64,000 nucleotides of DNA, from positions 1 to 64,000 of the forward strand of contig NZ_PJJN01000034.1 of assembly GCF_002929825.1 (NCBI RefSeq), given 5' to 3'. The notes beneath the pieces were generated by a model. The model was not told the origin of the DNA. It ran no database searches and saw nothing but the letters and a program-made list of their open reading frames with translations. This document shows positions 26,163-36,248 of the stretch, one piece after another. Numbering within the stretch: the first letter of the stretch is position 1; each line of letters starts with the position of its first letter. This DNA is from Cryobacterium sp. Y29 (GTDB lineage Bacteria > Actinomycetota > Actinomycetes > Actinomycetales > Microbacteriaceae). A program made the position numbers and the translations under genes.

Positions 26163-26761
26163 GATGGTCCCTGTCCATTTTGGTCGGCGCCGCGAGCGGT
26201 GCGACGGTTGGCAGGCGGCACCCCGCGCATCCGCTCGACGTCTTCGCGTGAGCCGAACCCGCGCACAATACGCTGTTCGGTGTCGAGTACCTGCCGACGA
26301 AAACTCTCGATGTCAGCGGCGCTGTGCATATCGAGCACGTGCAGATACAAAATAGAAGATTCCCGGTCGATGTCCACCACGATCGAGCCGGGCACGATCG
26401 ACGTGGCGACGGCGGTCCAGGTGAGAATGAGGTCACTGCGGGTGTGCAGGCGAATCGCCAGGATTGCGTTGCTCGTGACCAGCTTCGGCTGGATCGCCAG
26501 CCAGGCCACGTCGATCGACGCCCGTACGATATCCAGAATGAGGCGCACGAAGAACACGACGGCGTGCAGCGGATGCACCCGACCGCTCAGTTGCACCGGC
26601 ACCAGGTAGAACGCCACGGTCACCACGATGCCCACGACGAAAGCGACCAGCAGGTTGAGCCAGGAGAGCTCGCCCCACAGCAGCATCCACAGCACGATCA
26701 GGGCGATCAGCGGCGGAATCTGGTTGCCCACCGCCTCGAGGCGTTCACGCGGTGTGGTCAC
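26159..26761 (-). CDS. mnhE: Na+/H+ antiporter subunit MnhE/MrpE
   Basis: This 200-residue subunit has N-terminal helices (PPLIALIVLWMLLWGELSW, then a second helix about residues 38-53). A conserved amphipathic part follows, with RASIDVAWLAIQPKL and SIVPGSIVVDIDRESSILYLHVLD. The last 40 residues are polar and extend beyond typical MrpE of about 160-170. It overlaps mnhD at its start and mnhF at its stop by 4 bp each, keeping subunit synthesis balanced. Confidence 0.92.
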   Translation of the reverse strand: MTTPRERLEAVGNQIPPLIALIVLWMLLWGELSWLNLLVAFVVGIVVTVAFYLVPVQLSGRVHPLHAVVFFVRLILDIVRASIDVAWLAIQPKLVTSNAILAIRLHTRSDLILTWTAVATSIVPGSIVVDIDRESSILYLHVLDMHSAADIESFRRQVLDTEQRIVRGFGSREDVERMRGVPPANRRTARGADQNGQGPS

Positions 26762-28365
26762 TTCGCGCCCCCCTCGAAGTTGGTGCCCACGTTACTCTCG
26801 GCAATAGAACCGGTGCCGTTCGGAAACACGGCGTCGATGTACGTCGACGGTGAGCGGATATTGGCGGCTGCTCGAGTGGTGAAGTCGAAGATGGGCCCGG
26901 CGAACACAGTGAGGGCCAGAGTCAACACGAGCATAGAGGTGGTCGCGCCGATCATGAGCGGGGAGATCGTCTTCTTCACCACGATTCCCTCGTCGTGTGG
27001 GTCTTCCACGAGTGACGCCGACATTGACGAGGTGTAATCCGTGACCTGCTGCTTCGGCCGCCAGAACGCCATGTTCCAGGCCCGAGCCAGGGCATACAGG
27101 GTGAGCAGCGAGGTGAGCGCCCCGACTCCGATCAGCAGGTAGATGATCGGGTCACCCACGATTGTGCCGGCTTGAAACAAGGCGATCTTGCCGAGAAAGC
27201 CTGAGAACGGTGGGATCCCTCCGAGGTTGAGGGCACCCAGGAAGAACAGGATGGCCACGAGCGGCGACGACCGCAGCAGCCCGCCGAGGCGCGAGAGCGA
27301 CGTGGTGCCACCGACACGGTCGATCAGCCCCGTGGTGAGAAACAACGTCGTCTGCACAACGATGTGGTGCACGACGTAGAAGATGGTCGCGGCAATAGCC
27401 AGCGGGGTGCCAATCGCGATGCCGAACAGCATGTAGCCGATGTGGCTGACCAGGGTGAATGAGAGTAGTCGTTTGATGTCGGCCTGGGCGAGCGCACCAA
27501 GAATGCCCACGAGCAGAGTCAGTGCGGCGACGATCATGAGCGGTAACGAGAACTGGTTGTCGGGAAAAAACAAGGTCTGGGTGCGCAGGATCGCGTAGAC
27601 ACCGACCTTGGTGAGCAGCCCGGCGAACACCGCGGTGACCGGCGCCGGCGCCGTCGGGTAGGAGTCCGGCAGCCAGAATGACATCGGAAATACGGCCGCC
27701 TTCACCCCGAAAGCGATCAGCAACAACAGCCCGAGAATCAGCTGGATGTCGGCGGGGAGGTTGGGCATCCGCTCGGCGATCAAGGCGAGGGTGACAGTGC
27801 CGGTGGCGCCGTAGATCAGGGCGATCGCGCTGAGGAAGAGCATGGACGACACCAGGCTCACGACGATATAGGTGATGCCCACCCGAATGCGCGCGCCGGT
27901 GCCGCCGAGGGTCAGCAGCACATAACTGGCCGAGAGCAGCATTTCAAAGCCAACGTACATCGAGAACAGGTCGCCGGCGACAAAGGCGTTGAACAATCCG
28001 GCGGCGAGCACCAGATAGGTGGGATGAAAGATCGAGACCGGAGTCTCGGTGTCACCGTCGATGATGCCCTGGCCCACCGCAAACAGCAGCACGCCGAGCA
28101 GCATGAGCGCCGAAATGAGCAGCATGATCGCCGAGAGCCGATCGACGACGAGCACGATGCCCCACGGTGCTTCCCAGCCGCCGACCTGCACCACGGCCGG
28201 GCCAGACCGGTCGACGAGTACCAGCAGCACGGCGCTCATCACCGTGGCGGCGGTGAGGCTCAGCACGCTGACCAGCACCTGTAGGCGGCGGCGCCGGCCG
28301 AGCATCAGGGCTACGGCCGCTCCGAGCAGCGGCAGGCAGACGATGAGGGGAATGAGGGTGGTCAC
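26758..28365 (-). CDS. mnhD: Na+/H+ antiporter subunit MnhD/MrpD
   Basis: This 535-residue polytopic protein is homologous to the proton-pumping subunits NuoM/NuoN of complex I. Hydrophobic helices run throughout, with MSMYVGFEMLLSASYVLL-like sequence (conserved glutamate in helix 5), FGVKAAVFPMSFWLPDSYP with the conserved lysine, and ALAQADIKRLLSFTLVSHIGYM further on. It should form one proton path of the Mrp complex. The coding sequence overlaps mnhC and mnhE by 4 bp each. Confidence 0.95.
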   Translation of the reverse strand: MTTLIPLIVCLPLLGAAVALMLGRRRRLQVLVSVLSLTAATVMSAVLLVLVDRSGPAVVQVGGWEAPWGIVLVVDRLSAIMLLISALMLLGVLLFAVGQGIIDGDTETPVSIFHPTYLVLAAGLFNAFVAGDLFSMYVGFEMLLSASYVLLTLGGTGARIRVGITYIVVSLVSSMLFLSAIALIYGATGTVTLALIAERMPNLPADIQLILGLLLLIAFGVKAAVFPMSFWLPDSYPTAPAPVTAVFAGLLTKVGVYAILRTQTLFFPDNQFSLPLMIVAALTLLVGILGALAQADIKRLLSFTLVSHIGYMLFGIAIGTPLAIAATIFYVVHHIVVQTTLFLTTGLIDRVGGTTSLSRLGGLLRSSPLVAILFFLGALNLGGIPPFSGFLGKIALFQAGTIVGDPIIYLLIGVGALTSLLTLYALARAWNMAFWRPKQQVTDYTSSMSASLVEDPHDEGIVVKKTISPLMIGATTSMLVLTLALTVFAGPIFDFTTRAAANIRSPSTYIDAVFPNGTGSIAESNVGTNFEGGAK

Positions 28366-28892
28366 CGCGCGTCCCCCGGGTTGGAACCGGATGCGGCGGC
28401 CCCGCCGGCAGTATGCGTTTTGGTGGAGACGGTGTCTTCGTCGCTCGTCGCGCCGTCACCGCGCTCGAACTCGTCGATCGATTCGGCAACCGCGTCGTCG
28501 TCGTCAGAGGAAGAACGAAAAGTGGCGTCGGCATCGTCGCCACTCTCGGTGGCGTGTTCATCGGTGAGGGTATCGCCCTCGTCGCCGAGCTGGGCCAGCC
28601 ACCACGACCGGTAGATGAGGGCGAGCAGCAGTGCGGAGATGCCGAAGTTGATCACGATCGCGGTGAGCATGAGCACCTGCGGAATCGGGTCGACCATATC
28701 TTCGACGCTCGAACCGGTGACAATCGGCGCGCTGCCCGGCCGGCCGCTCATGATGAAGATGAGCAGGTTGGTGGCATTGCCGACCAATAGAAAGCCGATC
28801 AGAACCCGGGTGAGGCTGCGTTCAAGCATCACGTAGACGCCGGCCGCGTACATGACGGCCATCACGATGACGAGGGTCAGGGAGGCGCTCAT
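28362..28892 (-). CDS. mnhC: Na+/H+ antiporter subunit MnhC/MrpC with acidic C-terminal tail
   Basis: This 176-residue protein is homologous to NuoK. Three helices fill residues 1-110 (AVMYAAGVYVMLERSLTRVLIGFLL; DPIPQVLMLTAIVINFG). MrpC proteins are usually about 110-130 residues; here a tail of about 65 residues rich in Asp, Glu, Ser and Thr follows (SDDDDAVAESIDEFERG). The tail is cytosolic by topology and has no recognisable fold. It overlaps mnhA and mnhD by 4 bp each. Confidence 0.93.
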   Translation of the reverse strand: MSASLTLVIVMAVMYAAGVYVMLERSLTRVLIGFLLVGNATNLLIFIMSGRPGSAPIVTGSSVEDMVDPIPQVLMLTAIVINFGISALLLALIYRSWWLAQLGDEGDTLTDEHATESGDDADATFRSSSDDDDAVAESIDEFERGDGATSDEDTVSTKTHTAGGAAASGSNPGDAR

Positions 28893-31840
28893 CGGGTGAC
28901 CTGCTCGGGAGTTGTCGTGGATGCGCCCTCGGGAGCGGTGTCCGGCGGTGGCCCGATCTCGTCATTGTCACTCTGCCGATCAATCTCGCTGCCGAGGCTG
29001 CGCAGAATGTCGTAGGTCAGGCCGATGACGACGAGGTAGACACCGATGTCAAAGATGGTCGAGGTGCCAAACGACAGGTCGCCGAGCACGGGCACGGTCG
29101 CCGTGAAGTAAGCCGATTCAAGCGGCAGGCCGTCGAAGAACAGCGAGACGACGGCCATACCCACGGCGAGGATGACGCCGAAGCCGAGAAGCTTGCCCGG
29201 GTCGATCGGGGCCGCTTCGCTGAGCTCGTAGCGTCCGCCGGCGAGATACCGGGCCACGAGCGCCAGGCCCGCCAGCAGTCCCCCGGCGAATCCACCGCCG
29301 GGCAGGTTGTGGCCGGCGAAGAGCAGGTAGATCGACACGATCATTGCGGGGTGGAAGAGCAGCCGCACGAGCACTTCGATGAGAATCGACCGGCTGCGCG
29401 GATCATTTTTGCGCCCGGCGAGCAGGAAAGCCTGCCGGGTGACGGCGTGGCCCTCGCTCGAGAGTTCGGGGTCGGCGACGACTCGACGGCGGTTGGCCGC
29501 CGAGCGCAGGCTGCGGGATTCCTTCAGGCGCGGCACGACCGCATTGCGACCGGAGACGAACAGCAGGCTCGCGACGCCGGTCGCCACGACGATGAGCACC
29601 GATACCTCGCCCATGGTGTCCCAGGCGCGTATGTCGACGAGCATCACGTTGACGATGTTGTCGCCGTGACCGTCTTCGACCGACAATCGGGGCAGGGCGC
29701 CGGCGATGCTGTCGAACTGGCGGGCGCCGAGCGCGATGAAGCCGATTGTTCCCATGACCAGGCCCACGAGGCTGCCGATCAGCAGGCGGCGTTTGGGACG
29801 CACCGGTTTGTTGTGCTGGGCGATGTTGGCGGGCAGGCGGCGCAGTACCAGCACGAAAATCACGAGGGTGATCGATTCCACCAGCGCCTGGGTGAGGGCG
29901 AGGTCGGGCGCGCCGTGGAAAGCGAACAGGGTGACGAGGCCGTAACCGGTGACACCGGCAAGAATGACCGCGGTCATCCGCTGCTCGACCCGCGCCGCCA
30001 TGACCGCGCAGATGGCCATGATCAGTGCGATGAGCACCTGGCCGGGGTAGTCCCACCACACGATTGTGTCGGGCCAGGTGCGGTTGACGAAGGCTGCAAA
30101 GCCGAGGGTGAGCACGAAAACGGTGAGGATGGTGCCGAGGTATTGCGGGAGCCCGCCTCGCTGGGCGAAATGGGTGACCCGGGCCGCAAGACGGTCGACA
30201 CCGCGAATGGCCTTGCCGTAGCCGCGGCCGGCATCGATAACGTCGGGCACCTTGGCCTGCAGCCGCAATACTTGGCGGCGAGCGCGGAACATGAGCGCTC
30301 CGAGCAGCAGGACAACCGCGCTCAGGTACAGGGCCGGTTCCAGCCCATGCCAGAGCGCCAGGTGATACGGCGGTTCGGTCAGGCTGCCGACGCCCGGCAC
30401 CGTGTCAGCGTAGGGCGTGAGCAACGGGTCGAGTACCGAGGCGAACAGACCAAGGCCGATGGTCGCCACCGTGAGCACACCGGGGGCGAGAAGCGTGTCC
30501 CACGGACTCGCGCGCAGCACTGTGGCCGGCTGCTTCTTGCGCGTTTTGAAAGCGCCCCAGAAGAAGCGGATGCTGTAGGCCACGGTGAGAACGGATCCAA
30601 CGGCCGTGCCGATCAGCGCTGCATAACCCCAGCCGGAACCGCCGACACCGGCGTCGAGTAGTGAGGTGAACACGGCTTCCTTGGCGACGAAACCAAAGAA
30701 CGGCGGCAGGCCTGCCATCGACGCGACCGCCACGAACGCGATGACGGCCAGCGCCGGGGCGCTGCGACCGACGCCGCTGAGTTTGCGCCAGTCGCGGGTG
30801 CCTGCCCGGTGGTCGATGACCCCGACCACGAGAAAGAGTGTGGCTTTGTACAAGGCGTGCGCCAGCAGCAGAGCGGCGCCGGCGAGCGCGGTGTCGCGGG
30901 TGTTGAATCCGATCGCGATCATGAGAAAGCCGAGCTGGCTGACCGTGCCGTAGGCCAGCAGCAGCTTGAGGTCATATTGGCGCAGCGCCCGCCAGGCCCC
31001 GACGATCATGGTCCAGACGCCGAAGGTGACGAGCACCGGCAGCCAGCCGTCGCTGTCGGCGTAGCCGGGGGCGAGACGGGCGACGATGTAGATGCCGGCC
31101 TTGACCATGGCGGCGGCGTGCAGGTAGGCACTGACCGGGGTCGGCGCGGCCATCGCGGCGGGCAGCCAGAAGTGGAACGGCACGAGGGCACTCTTGGAAA
31201 GCGCCCCGACCAAAATGAGCAGAATCGCCCAGGTGCCCATCTGGGTGGTCACCGGGTTCGCCACGATGTAGGCGAGGCTTGTCGTGCCGGAAGCGACCGA
31301 GATCATCACAACGCCGACCAACATCACCAGGCCGCCGAAGGTCGTCACGATCAGGGCCTGCAGGGCGGCGCCGCGGCTCTCGCGTTTGTGCGTGTAATGC
31401 CCGATCAGCAGGTAGGAGAGCACGCTCGTGATCTCCCAGAACATGAACATGATCACCAGGTCGTCGGCGGTGACCAGCCCGTACATGGTGCCCGCGAAGG
31501 CGAGCAACAGTGCGGCGAAACGACCGAGGCTGGGTTCTTGATCGGTGAAGTAGCGGGCGCAATAGACCAATACGAGGGCGCCAATGCCCGTGACGACGAG
31601 GGCGAGCAACCAGGCCAGGGTGTCGACCCGAAAAGAGAGGCTGATGCCGAGCTGCGGAACCCACGGAATCGACTGGGTTACGGCCCCGCCCGCGGTGACC
31701 GTGGCCGTCTGGGTGAGCGTGTAGGCAAAGGCGCCGGCGGGCAGCAGGGCGATCAGGTAGAAGACGCGGGTACCCAGATACCGGGTGAGCCAGGGCGTCA
31801 GTACCGACAAGACGATGAACGCGAGGAGCAATGGAACCAT
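28889..31840 (-). CDS. mnhA: Na+/H+ antiporter subunit MnhA/MrpA fused to MnhB
   Basis: This 983-residue protein is the large subunit and first gene of the operon. The N-terminal half is a NuoL-like antiporter core with LLIGHYTHKRESRGAALQAL, KSALVPFHFWLPAAMAAPTPVSAYLHAAAMVKAG, and a conserved lysine in AYGTVSQLGFL. The central part is MrpA-specific (GAPDLALTQALVESI). The C-terminal 140 residues are MrpB-like (LLFAGHNLPGGGFAGGLLAG), so no separate mnhB exists. The C-terminus is polar. ATG 31840 follows CTGGAGGACGC, a good ribosome site. Roughly 20 or more helices are expected. Confidence 0.95.
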   Translation of the reverse strand: MVPLLLAFIVLSVLTPWLTRYLGTRVFYLIALLPAGAFAYTLTQTATVTAGGAVTQSIPWVPQLGISLSFRVDTLAWLLALVVTGIGALVLVYCARYFTDQEPSLGRFAALLLAFAGTMYGLVTADDLVIMFMFWEITSVLSYLLIGHYTHKRESRGAALQALIVTTFGGLVMLVGVVMISVASGTTSLAYIVANPVTTQMGTWAILLILVGALSKSALVPFHFWLPAAMAAPTPVSAYLHAAAMVKAGIYIVARLAPGYADSDGWLPVLVTFGVWTMIVGAWRALRQYDLKLLLAYGTVSQLGFLMIAIGFNTRDTALAGAALLLAHALYKATLFLVVGVIDHRAGTRDWRKLSGVGRSAPALAVIAFVAVASMAGLPPFFGFVAKEAVFTSLLDAGVGGSGWGYAALIGTAVGSVLTVAYSIRFFWGAFKTRKKQPATVLRASPWDTLLAPGVLTVATIGLGLFASVLDPLLTPYADTVPGVGSLTEPPYHLALWHGLEPALYLSAVVLLLGALMFRARRQVLRLQAKVPDVIDAGRGYGKAIRGVDRLAARVTHFAQRGGLPQYLGTILTVFVLTLGFAAFVNRTWPDTIVWWDYPGQVLIALIMAICAVMAARVEQRMTAVILAGVTGYGLVTLFAFHGAPDLALTQALVESITLVIFVLVLRRLPANIAQHNKPVRPKRRLLIGSLVGLVMGTIGFIALGARQFDSIAGALPRLSVEDGHGDNIVNVMLVDIRAWDTMGEVSVLIVVATGVASLLFVSGRNAVVPRLKESRSLRSAANRRRVVADPELSSEGHAVTRQAFLLAGRKNDPRSRSILIEVLVRLLFHPAMIVSIYLLFAGHNLPGGGFAGGLLAGLALVARYLAGGRYELSEAAPIDPGKLLGFGVILAVGMAVVSLFFDGLPLESAYFTATVPVLGDLSFGTSTIFDIGVYLVVIGLTYDILRSLGSEIDRQSDNDEIGPPPDTAPEGASTTTPEQVTR

Positions 31841-32118
31841 GCGTCCTCCAGGCTTGTCAGGTCGGGCTGGTCAGGGCGGGCTTGTCAGGTCGGGTCGTGA
31901 AGCCCAATTCTACCCGCCGACCGGCGCCCCGGACGGAGAAGTGCACTTCCGGCGCATCTCCCAGCCGAGCACATCGGACCGCGGGGTAGGGTTACGTTAT
32001 CCACCCGGCCGACGTCGCCCGCCGCCATGAGCGTGCGAGCTTACAGTTTCCGGCCACTTTCCGCGCCACTTTCGACCGTTTCTTCGAACGCACTGTTTTC
32101 GTTCTGAAGAAGTTGCTC
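31841..32118. other. Divergent gap between mnhA and the amino-acid permease
   Basis: The mnhA leader carries three tandem 14-bp units at 31852-31893 (GCTTGTCAGGTCGG, GCTGGTCAGGGCGG, GCTTGTCAGGTCGG on the plus strand). The rest should hold promoters for both genes. No coding sequence or clear -35/-10 pair stands out. Confidence 0.6.
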
Positions 32119-33744
32119 GTGAGGGTCCGGCCAACGAAATCGAGCACCGTTGTGAGCCCCACCCGCGGCCAGAAGCCCTCTTCCACCCCGGCACCGGGTG
32201 CCTCGCCTTCTGAGCCGCACGGACACCACGACCACGCGAATCCGCCCGGAGAGACCCCCTTCGAGCACATCGAAGACGCCCTGAGCGTGCACGAAGATGA
32301 TGCGCTGCATAAGGGACTGAAGTCTCGCCACGTGCAGATGATTGCGATCGGTGGAGCGATCGGCACCGGGTTGTTCCTCGGTGCCGGCGGACGCCTGGCC
32401 AGCGCCGGTCCCGCCCTGGTAGTCATCTATGCAATCTGCGGCTTCTTCGCCTTTCTCATTCTGCGGGCGCTCGGTGAACTGGTGCTGCACCGTCCGAGTT
32501 CCGGCTCCTTCGTGTCATACGCACGCGAGTTCTTCGGCGAGAAGACGGCTTTCGTGACCGGCTGGCTGTACTGGCTGAACTGGGCTATGACAGCCATCGT
32601 CGATGTGACAGCGGTTGCGCTGTATATGAACTTCTTCGCCACCTACTGGGCACCGTTCGGTTCGGTGCCGCAGTGGCTGTATGCCCTCGCGGCTCTCAGC
32701 CTGGTCATGTTCCTGAACCTCCTCTCGGTCAAGGTGTTCGGGGAGATGGAATTCTGGTTCGCGCTGATCAAGGTGCTCGCGATCGTGGCGTTCCTGATCG
32801 TAGGAACCTGGATGGTGATTTTCGGCACGCCACTGGACGGCGCCACGGCTGGGTTTGCGCTGATCGGTGAAAACGGGGGCTGGCTGCCCAACGGACTGAT
32901 CGCATCCGTTTTGGTCGTTCAGGGCGTCGTCTTTGCCTACGCTTCGATCGAGCTGGTCGGCACGACAGCGGGCGAGACGAAGAACCCCGAAAAGGTGATG
33001 CCCAAGGCGATCAATACGGTCATCATTCGCATCGCGGTGTTCTACGTAGGCTCGATCCTGCTGCTCTCGCTGCTGTTGCCGTACACGGCCTACAAAGCTG
33101 GCGAGAGCCCGTTCGTCACTTTTTTTGCCACGATCGGGGTCGATGGCGTCGACGTGATCATGAACCTCGTCGTGCTCACAGCGGCGTTGTCCTCGCTCAA
33201 TGCCGGTTTATATTCCACTGGACGCATACTCCGGTCGATGTCGCTCGCCGGTTCGGCGCCGCGCTTCGCGGGCAAGATCAGCCGCAACGGCGTGCCGTTC
33301 GGCGGCATACTGCTGACCGGTGCCGTAACGCTGCTCGGCGTCGGACTCAACGCCATCGTGCCCGACAATGCCTTCGAGATCGTGCTCAATATGGCTGCGA
33401 TCGGCATCGTGAGCGCGTGGGGCATGATCGTGCTGTGCCAGCTTCGACTGCAGGCCTGGGCCAAACGGGGCATTCTGGTGCGCCCGGTGTTCCGCATGCC
33501 GTGGGCGCCATACTCCGGCTACGTGACGCTCGTGTTCCTGGTCGGGGTGCTCGTATTGATGGCATTCGACTGGCCGGTGGGCACGCTCACGATCAGCTCA
33601 CTCGTGCTCATCATTCCGGGACTCATGATCGGCTGGTATGCCTGCCGCGGCCGCATTCTCGAGATCGCCGCGGCCCGCGAGGGCTTCACCGGCCACGTGC
33701 CGGTCGTCGCCAACCGTCCGTTGTCCGACCGACCCCGCCCCTAG
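32119..33744 (+). CDS. Amino-acid permease (AAT/APC family)
   Basis: This membrane permease of about 541 residues imports an amino acid with protons. After a hydrophilic N-terminal 65 residues comes the family motif [21 protein letters not shown] in helix 1, then twelve helices, with [19 protein letters not shown] and [21 protein letters not shown] typical of the AAT group (AnsP, GabP, AroP). Asparagine or GABA transport is plausible but unproven. The start is uncertain: GTG 32119 is preceded by GAAGAAG at good spacing, and a GTG at 32152 also exists. The N-terminus contains a His/Pro-rich segment. Confidence 0.88.
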   Translation: MRVRPTKSSTVVSPTRGQKPSSTPAPGASPSEPHGHHDHANPPGETPFEHIEDALSVHEDDALHKGLKSRHVQMIAIGGAIGTGLFLGAGGRLASAGPALVVIYAICGFFAFLILRALGELVLHRPSSGSFVSYAREFFGEKTAFVTGWLYWLNWAMTAIVDVTAVALYMNFFATYWAPFGSVPQWLYALAALSLVMFLNLLSVKVFGEMEFWFALIKVLAIVAFLIVGTWMVIFGTPLDGATAGFALIGENGGWLPNGLIASVLVVQGVVFAYASIELVGTTAGETKNPEKVMPKAINTVIIRIAVFYVGSILLLSLLLPYTAYKAGESPFVTFFATIGVDGVDVIMNLVVLTAALSSLNAGLYSTGRILRSMSLAGSAPRFAGKISRNGVPFGGILLTGAVTLLGVGLNAIVPDNAFEIVLNMAAIGIVSAWGMIVLCQLRLQAWAKRGILVRPVFRMPWAPYSGYVTLVFLVGVLVLMAFDWPVGTLTISSLVLIIPGLMIGWYACRGRILEIAAAREGFTGHVPVVANRPLSDRPRP

Positions 33745-33812
33745 CCATCCGCCTTCTCTGAGCAACGCGCTGCTCGGCGTTTGGTCGCTGCGGCGTTCAG
33801 CTGCTGCGGCAT

Positions 33813-35090
33813 TCAGCTGCTGCGGCGGGTCGCCATGCGGTCGGTAATGATCACGAGCACCAGCGCCACGACCAGCACCCCCACGTAGACGATCGGCACC
33901 GTTTCGAGCCCGACGCTGTCAATCAGCACAGCGCCGAGCAGTGCGCCGCCGCCGATACCAGCGTTGAACGCGGTGGTGTAGAAGGCACTTGCGGTATCGC
34001 GCATGTGCGGCGACGCGGCGTGCAGCATCCGCGTTTGCATGAGCGGGGGCAGCATGCCGAACACCATGCCCCAGAGCACGAACGCGGCGATCGCGACGGG
34101 CAGGGTCGCCGTGAACAGGGCGAGCAGACTCACGCTGACGGCGCTCGCGGCGAGGCCGAGAACCAGGCCGAGGCTCGGTCGGGAACCGAAAACCGTGCCG
34201 ACGAGCAGCAATCCGACAGCACCGGCCACGCCATAGGCGAAGAGCAGCGGGGCCAGGAGAACGGGGTCGACGCCGAGCCCATCGAGCAGGAATGGCGTGA
34301 TGTACGTGTAGAAACTGTAGTGACCGATCATCGTGATGCCGGTGATGCTGCAGATCAGCACCACCGCCGGCACAGTCGCGTCCCGACGGTTTTTCGTTGC
34401 CGATTTGGTCGGGTCAGCGAATGTCGATGCGCCCGTAGAGTGCCGCGCCACCGGCGGCAGAAATTTCCAGACCAGTACCGCGCCGACGAGCATCAGGGCG
34501 GCGAGCACGACGAAAGAGAGCCGCCAGCCGAGCAGATGCCCGCCCGCAGTGCCGAGCGGAACCCCGAAGACGAAGGCGAGCGTGCCACCCGCGACCGTGA
34601 TGGAAACCGCGCGACCGATCTGCGCCTTCGGCACGAGGTGGGCAGCGTAGGCGCCGACAACCGACCAGAACAAGCCGTGCGCGACGCCGCCGAGCACTCG
34701 GGCGGCAACGACGAACTCGTAGGTCGGAGCGATGGCGGTGAGGATATTGCTCACCGCGAAGATGATGAGCACGACGATGATCAGGCCGTGGCGCGGAAAA
34801 CGGCGGGTCCAAATTGCGACCGGGGCGCTCGTGAGCACGACCGTGAAAGCGAACCACGAGACGAGAAGCCCGATTTGCGACTGGGCGACGCCCAGACTGC
34901 CGCTCATTTCGGGGAGCAGGCCCGTCGGCAACATTTCGCTCGTGACTGAAAGAAATACGGCGGCCGACAGTGTGATCAATCCGACCCAGGGAAACGGAGG
35001 TTCACTCGCGCGGATGCGGGCGGGACGCACGACGGGGATCGACCCGGTGGGCAGAAAAATATTGGCTGTATTGGTCATGTCTGCATTCAT
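33813..35090 (-). CDS. MFS transporter, DHA1 efflux type
   Basis: This 425-residue protein has twelve helices of the major facilitator superfamily. SEMLPTGLLPEMSGSLGVAQ after helix 1 and the loop ARVLGGVAHGLFWSVVGAYAAHLV are like the sugar-efflux/multidrug DHA1 group (AraJ, SotB). An N-terminal polar stretch of about 30 residues precedes helix 1. The substrate is unknown; arabinose or drug efflux is possible. It is divergent from purU, with a 184-bp gap in which I see no strong operator. Confidence 0.85.
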   Translation of the reverse strand: MNADMTNTANIFLPTGSIPVVRPARIRASEPPFPWVGLITLSAAVFLSVTSEMLPTGLLPEMSGSLGVAQSQIGLLVSWFAFTVVLTSAPVAIWTRRFPRHGLIIVVLIIFAVSNILTAIAPTYEFVVAARVLGGVAHGLFWSVVGAYAAHLVPKAQIGRAVSITVAGGTLAFVFGVPLGTAGGHLLGWRLSFVVLAALMLVGAVLVWKFLPPVARHSTGASTFADPTKSATKNRRDATVPAVVLICSITGITMIGHYSFYTYITPFLLDGLGVDPVLLAPLLFAYGVAGAVGLLLVGTVFGSRPSLGLVLGLAASAVSVSLLALFTATLPVAIAAFVLWGMVFGMLPPLMQTRMLHAASPHMRDTASAFYTTAFNAGIGGGALLGAVLIDSVGLETVPIVYVGVLVVALVLVIITDRMATRRSS

Positions 35091-35274
35091 GCTGAGAGTC
35101 GAAGCCGACCGGTGGGACCATGCACACCGAGGTCAAATCCACTCGACTGCGCGCCGACGTGCGCGCCCGGGGCCGCCTTGTTCAGTACGACCAACGGGTA
35201 GTCTACTCAAACGAGGTGAGGCGGCAGACTCGTCGGACCACGGCATCCGCTCGACCGCCCGGTATTCTGAGGTA

Positions 35275-36135
35275 ATGACTTCTTCCACCCCACATCACTG
35301 GGTTATCACGCTGGTCTGTGCCGACCAGCCCGGAATCGTTCACGCGGTCAGCGGCGCGATCGTTCAGGCGCAGGGCAATATCTCCGAGAGCCAGCAGTTC
35401 TCCAGTGATGACACCGGGCGGTTTTTCATGCGGCTGCAGGTGCAGTCGCCGGCAACCCGGCCCGAGCTCGAAGCGGCCCTCGCGCCCGTGATCGAACGCT
35501 ACGCGATGGCGTCGATCATCGATGTCGTCGGGCGTCCGCTGCGCACGCTCGTGCTCGCCTCGTCGGCCGGCCACTGCGTGAACGACCTGCTGTTTCGCCA
35601 GCGTGGCGGGCAGTTGCCGGTCGAGATTCCGCTCGTGCTGAGCAATCACGGCACGCTGCGCGACCTGGTCGGGTTTTATGGCGTTCCGTTCGAGTCGTTG
35701 CCGATAACGGATGCCGCCAGCAAGGCCGCTTTCGAGGCCCGCGTCATCGACGCTGTCGACGAGCTCGATATCGAACTCGTCGTGCTCGCCCGCTATATGC
35801 AGATTCTCTCGCCCGAACTGTGCGCTCGGCTCAACGGTCGGGCGATCAATATTCACCACTCGTTCCTGCCGGGGTTCAAGGGTGCCAACCCGTACCGCCA
35901 GGCGCATGCCCGCGGCGTGAAGCTGATTGGGGCGACGGCGCACTTCGTGACCGGCGATCTCGATGAGGGACCGATCATCGAGCAGAACGTGGTGCGGGTC
36001 GATCATTCGCGCACCCCGACGGAGCTGGTGTCGATCGGACAAGACGAGGAGAGCCGCACGCTGACCCAGGCGGTGAAGTGGTTTGCCGAGAACCGGGTAC
36101 TGCTCGACGGGGCGCGCACGATCATCTTCAAGTAG
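35275..36135 (+). CDS. purU: Formyltetrahydrofolate deformylase
   Basis: This 286-residue enzyme hydrolyses 10-formyl-THF to formate and THF, balancing the one-carbon pool. Residues 1-80 are an ACT domain (TLVCADQPGIVHAVSGAIVQ). The rest is a formyltransferase fold: VLASSAGHCVNDLLFR, the active-site INIHHSFLPGFKGANPYRQA with the Asn-His pair near residue 198, and the aspartate in TGDLDEGPIIEQ. The frame is open for 543 bp upstream, but the ACT domain fixes the ATG at 35275. A GGGCCC repeat follows 14 bp after the stop. Confidence 0.95.
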   Translation: MTSSTPHHWVITLVCADQPGIVHAVSGAIVQAQGNISESQQFSSDDTGRFFMRLQVQSPATRPELEAALAPVIERYAMASIIDVVGRPLRTLVLASSAGHCVNDLLFRQRGGQLPVEIPLVLSNHGTLRDLVGFYGVPFESLPITDAASKAAFEARVIDAVDELDIELVVLARYMQILSPELCARLNGRAINIHHSFLPGFKGANPYRQAHARGVKLIGATAHFVTGDLDEGPIIEQNVVRVDHSRTPTELVSIGQDEESRTLTQAVKWFAENRVLLDGARTIIFK

Positions 36136-36148
36136 CCGCGCCCGTTCG

Positions 36149-36222
36149 CGGGCCCACCTTCTGGCCTTGGGCCCAGTTTCTATCCTGGGCCCAGGGTTCG
36201 GGCCCAGGCCCGGGCCGCGGGG
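36149..36222. repeat. GGGCCC palindromic repeat, copy B
   Basis: Starting 14 bp after the purU stop, it carries GGGCCCACCTT, TTGGGCCCAGTTTC, ATCCTGGGCCCAGGG and GGGCCCAGGCCCGGGCC in a row, able to form several stems. The first 50 bp align with the copy at 39.8 kb with few differences. Confidence 0.85.
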
Positions 36223-36248
36223 GCGGAGCGCATCGCTAAGATTGATAG

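Noticed and set aside
29309..30661. 450-residue plus-strand frame opposite mnhA
   Set aside because: It is antisense to the conserved Mrp subunit and is low in hydrophobic residues; a shadow frame.
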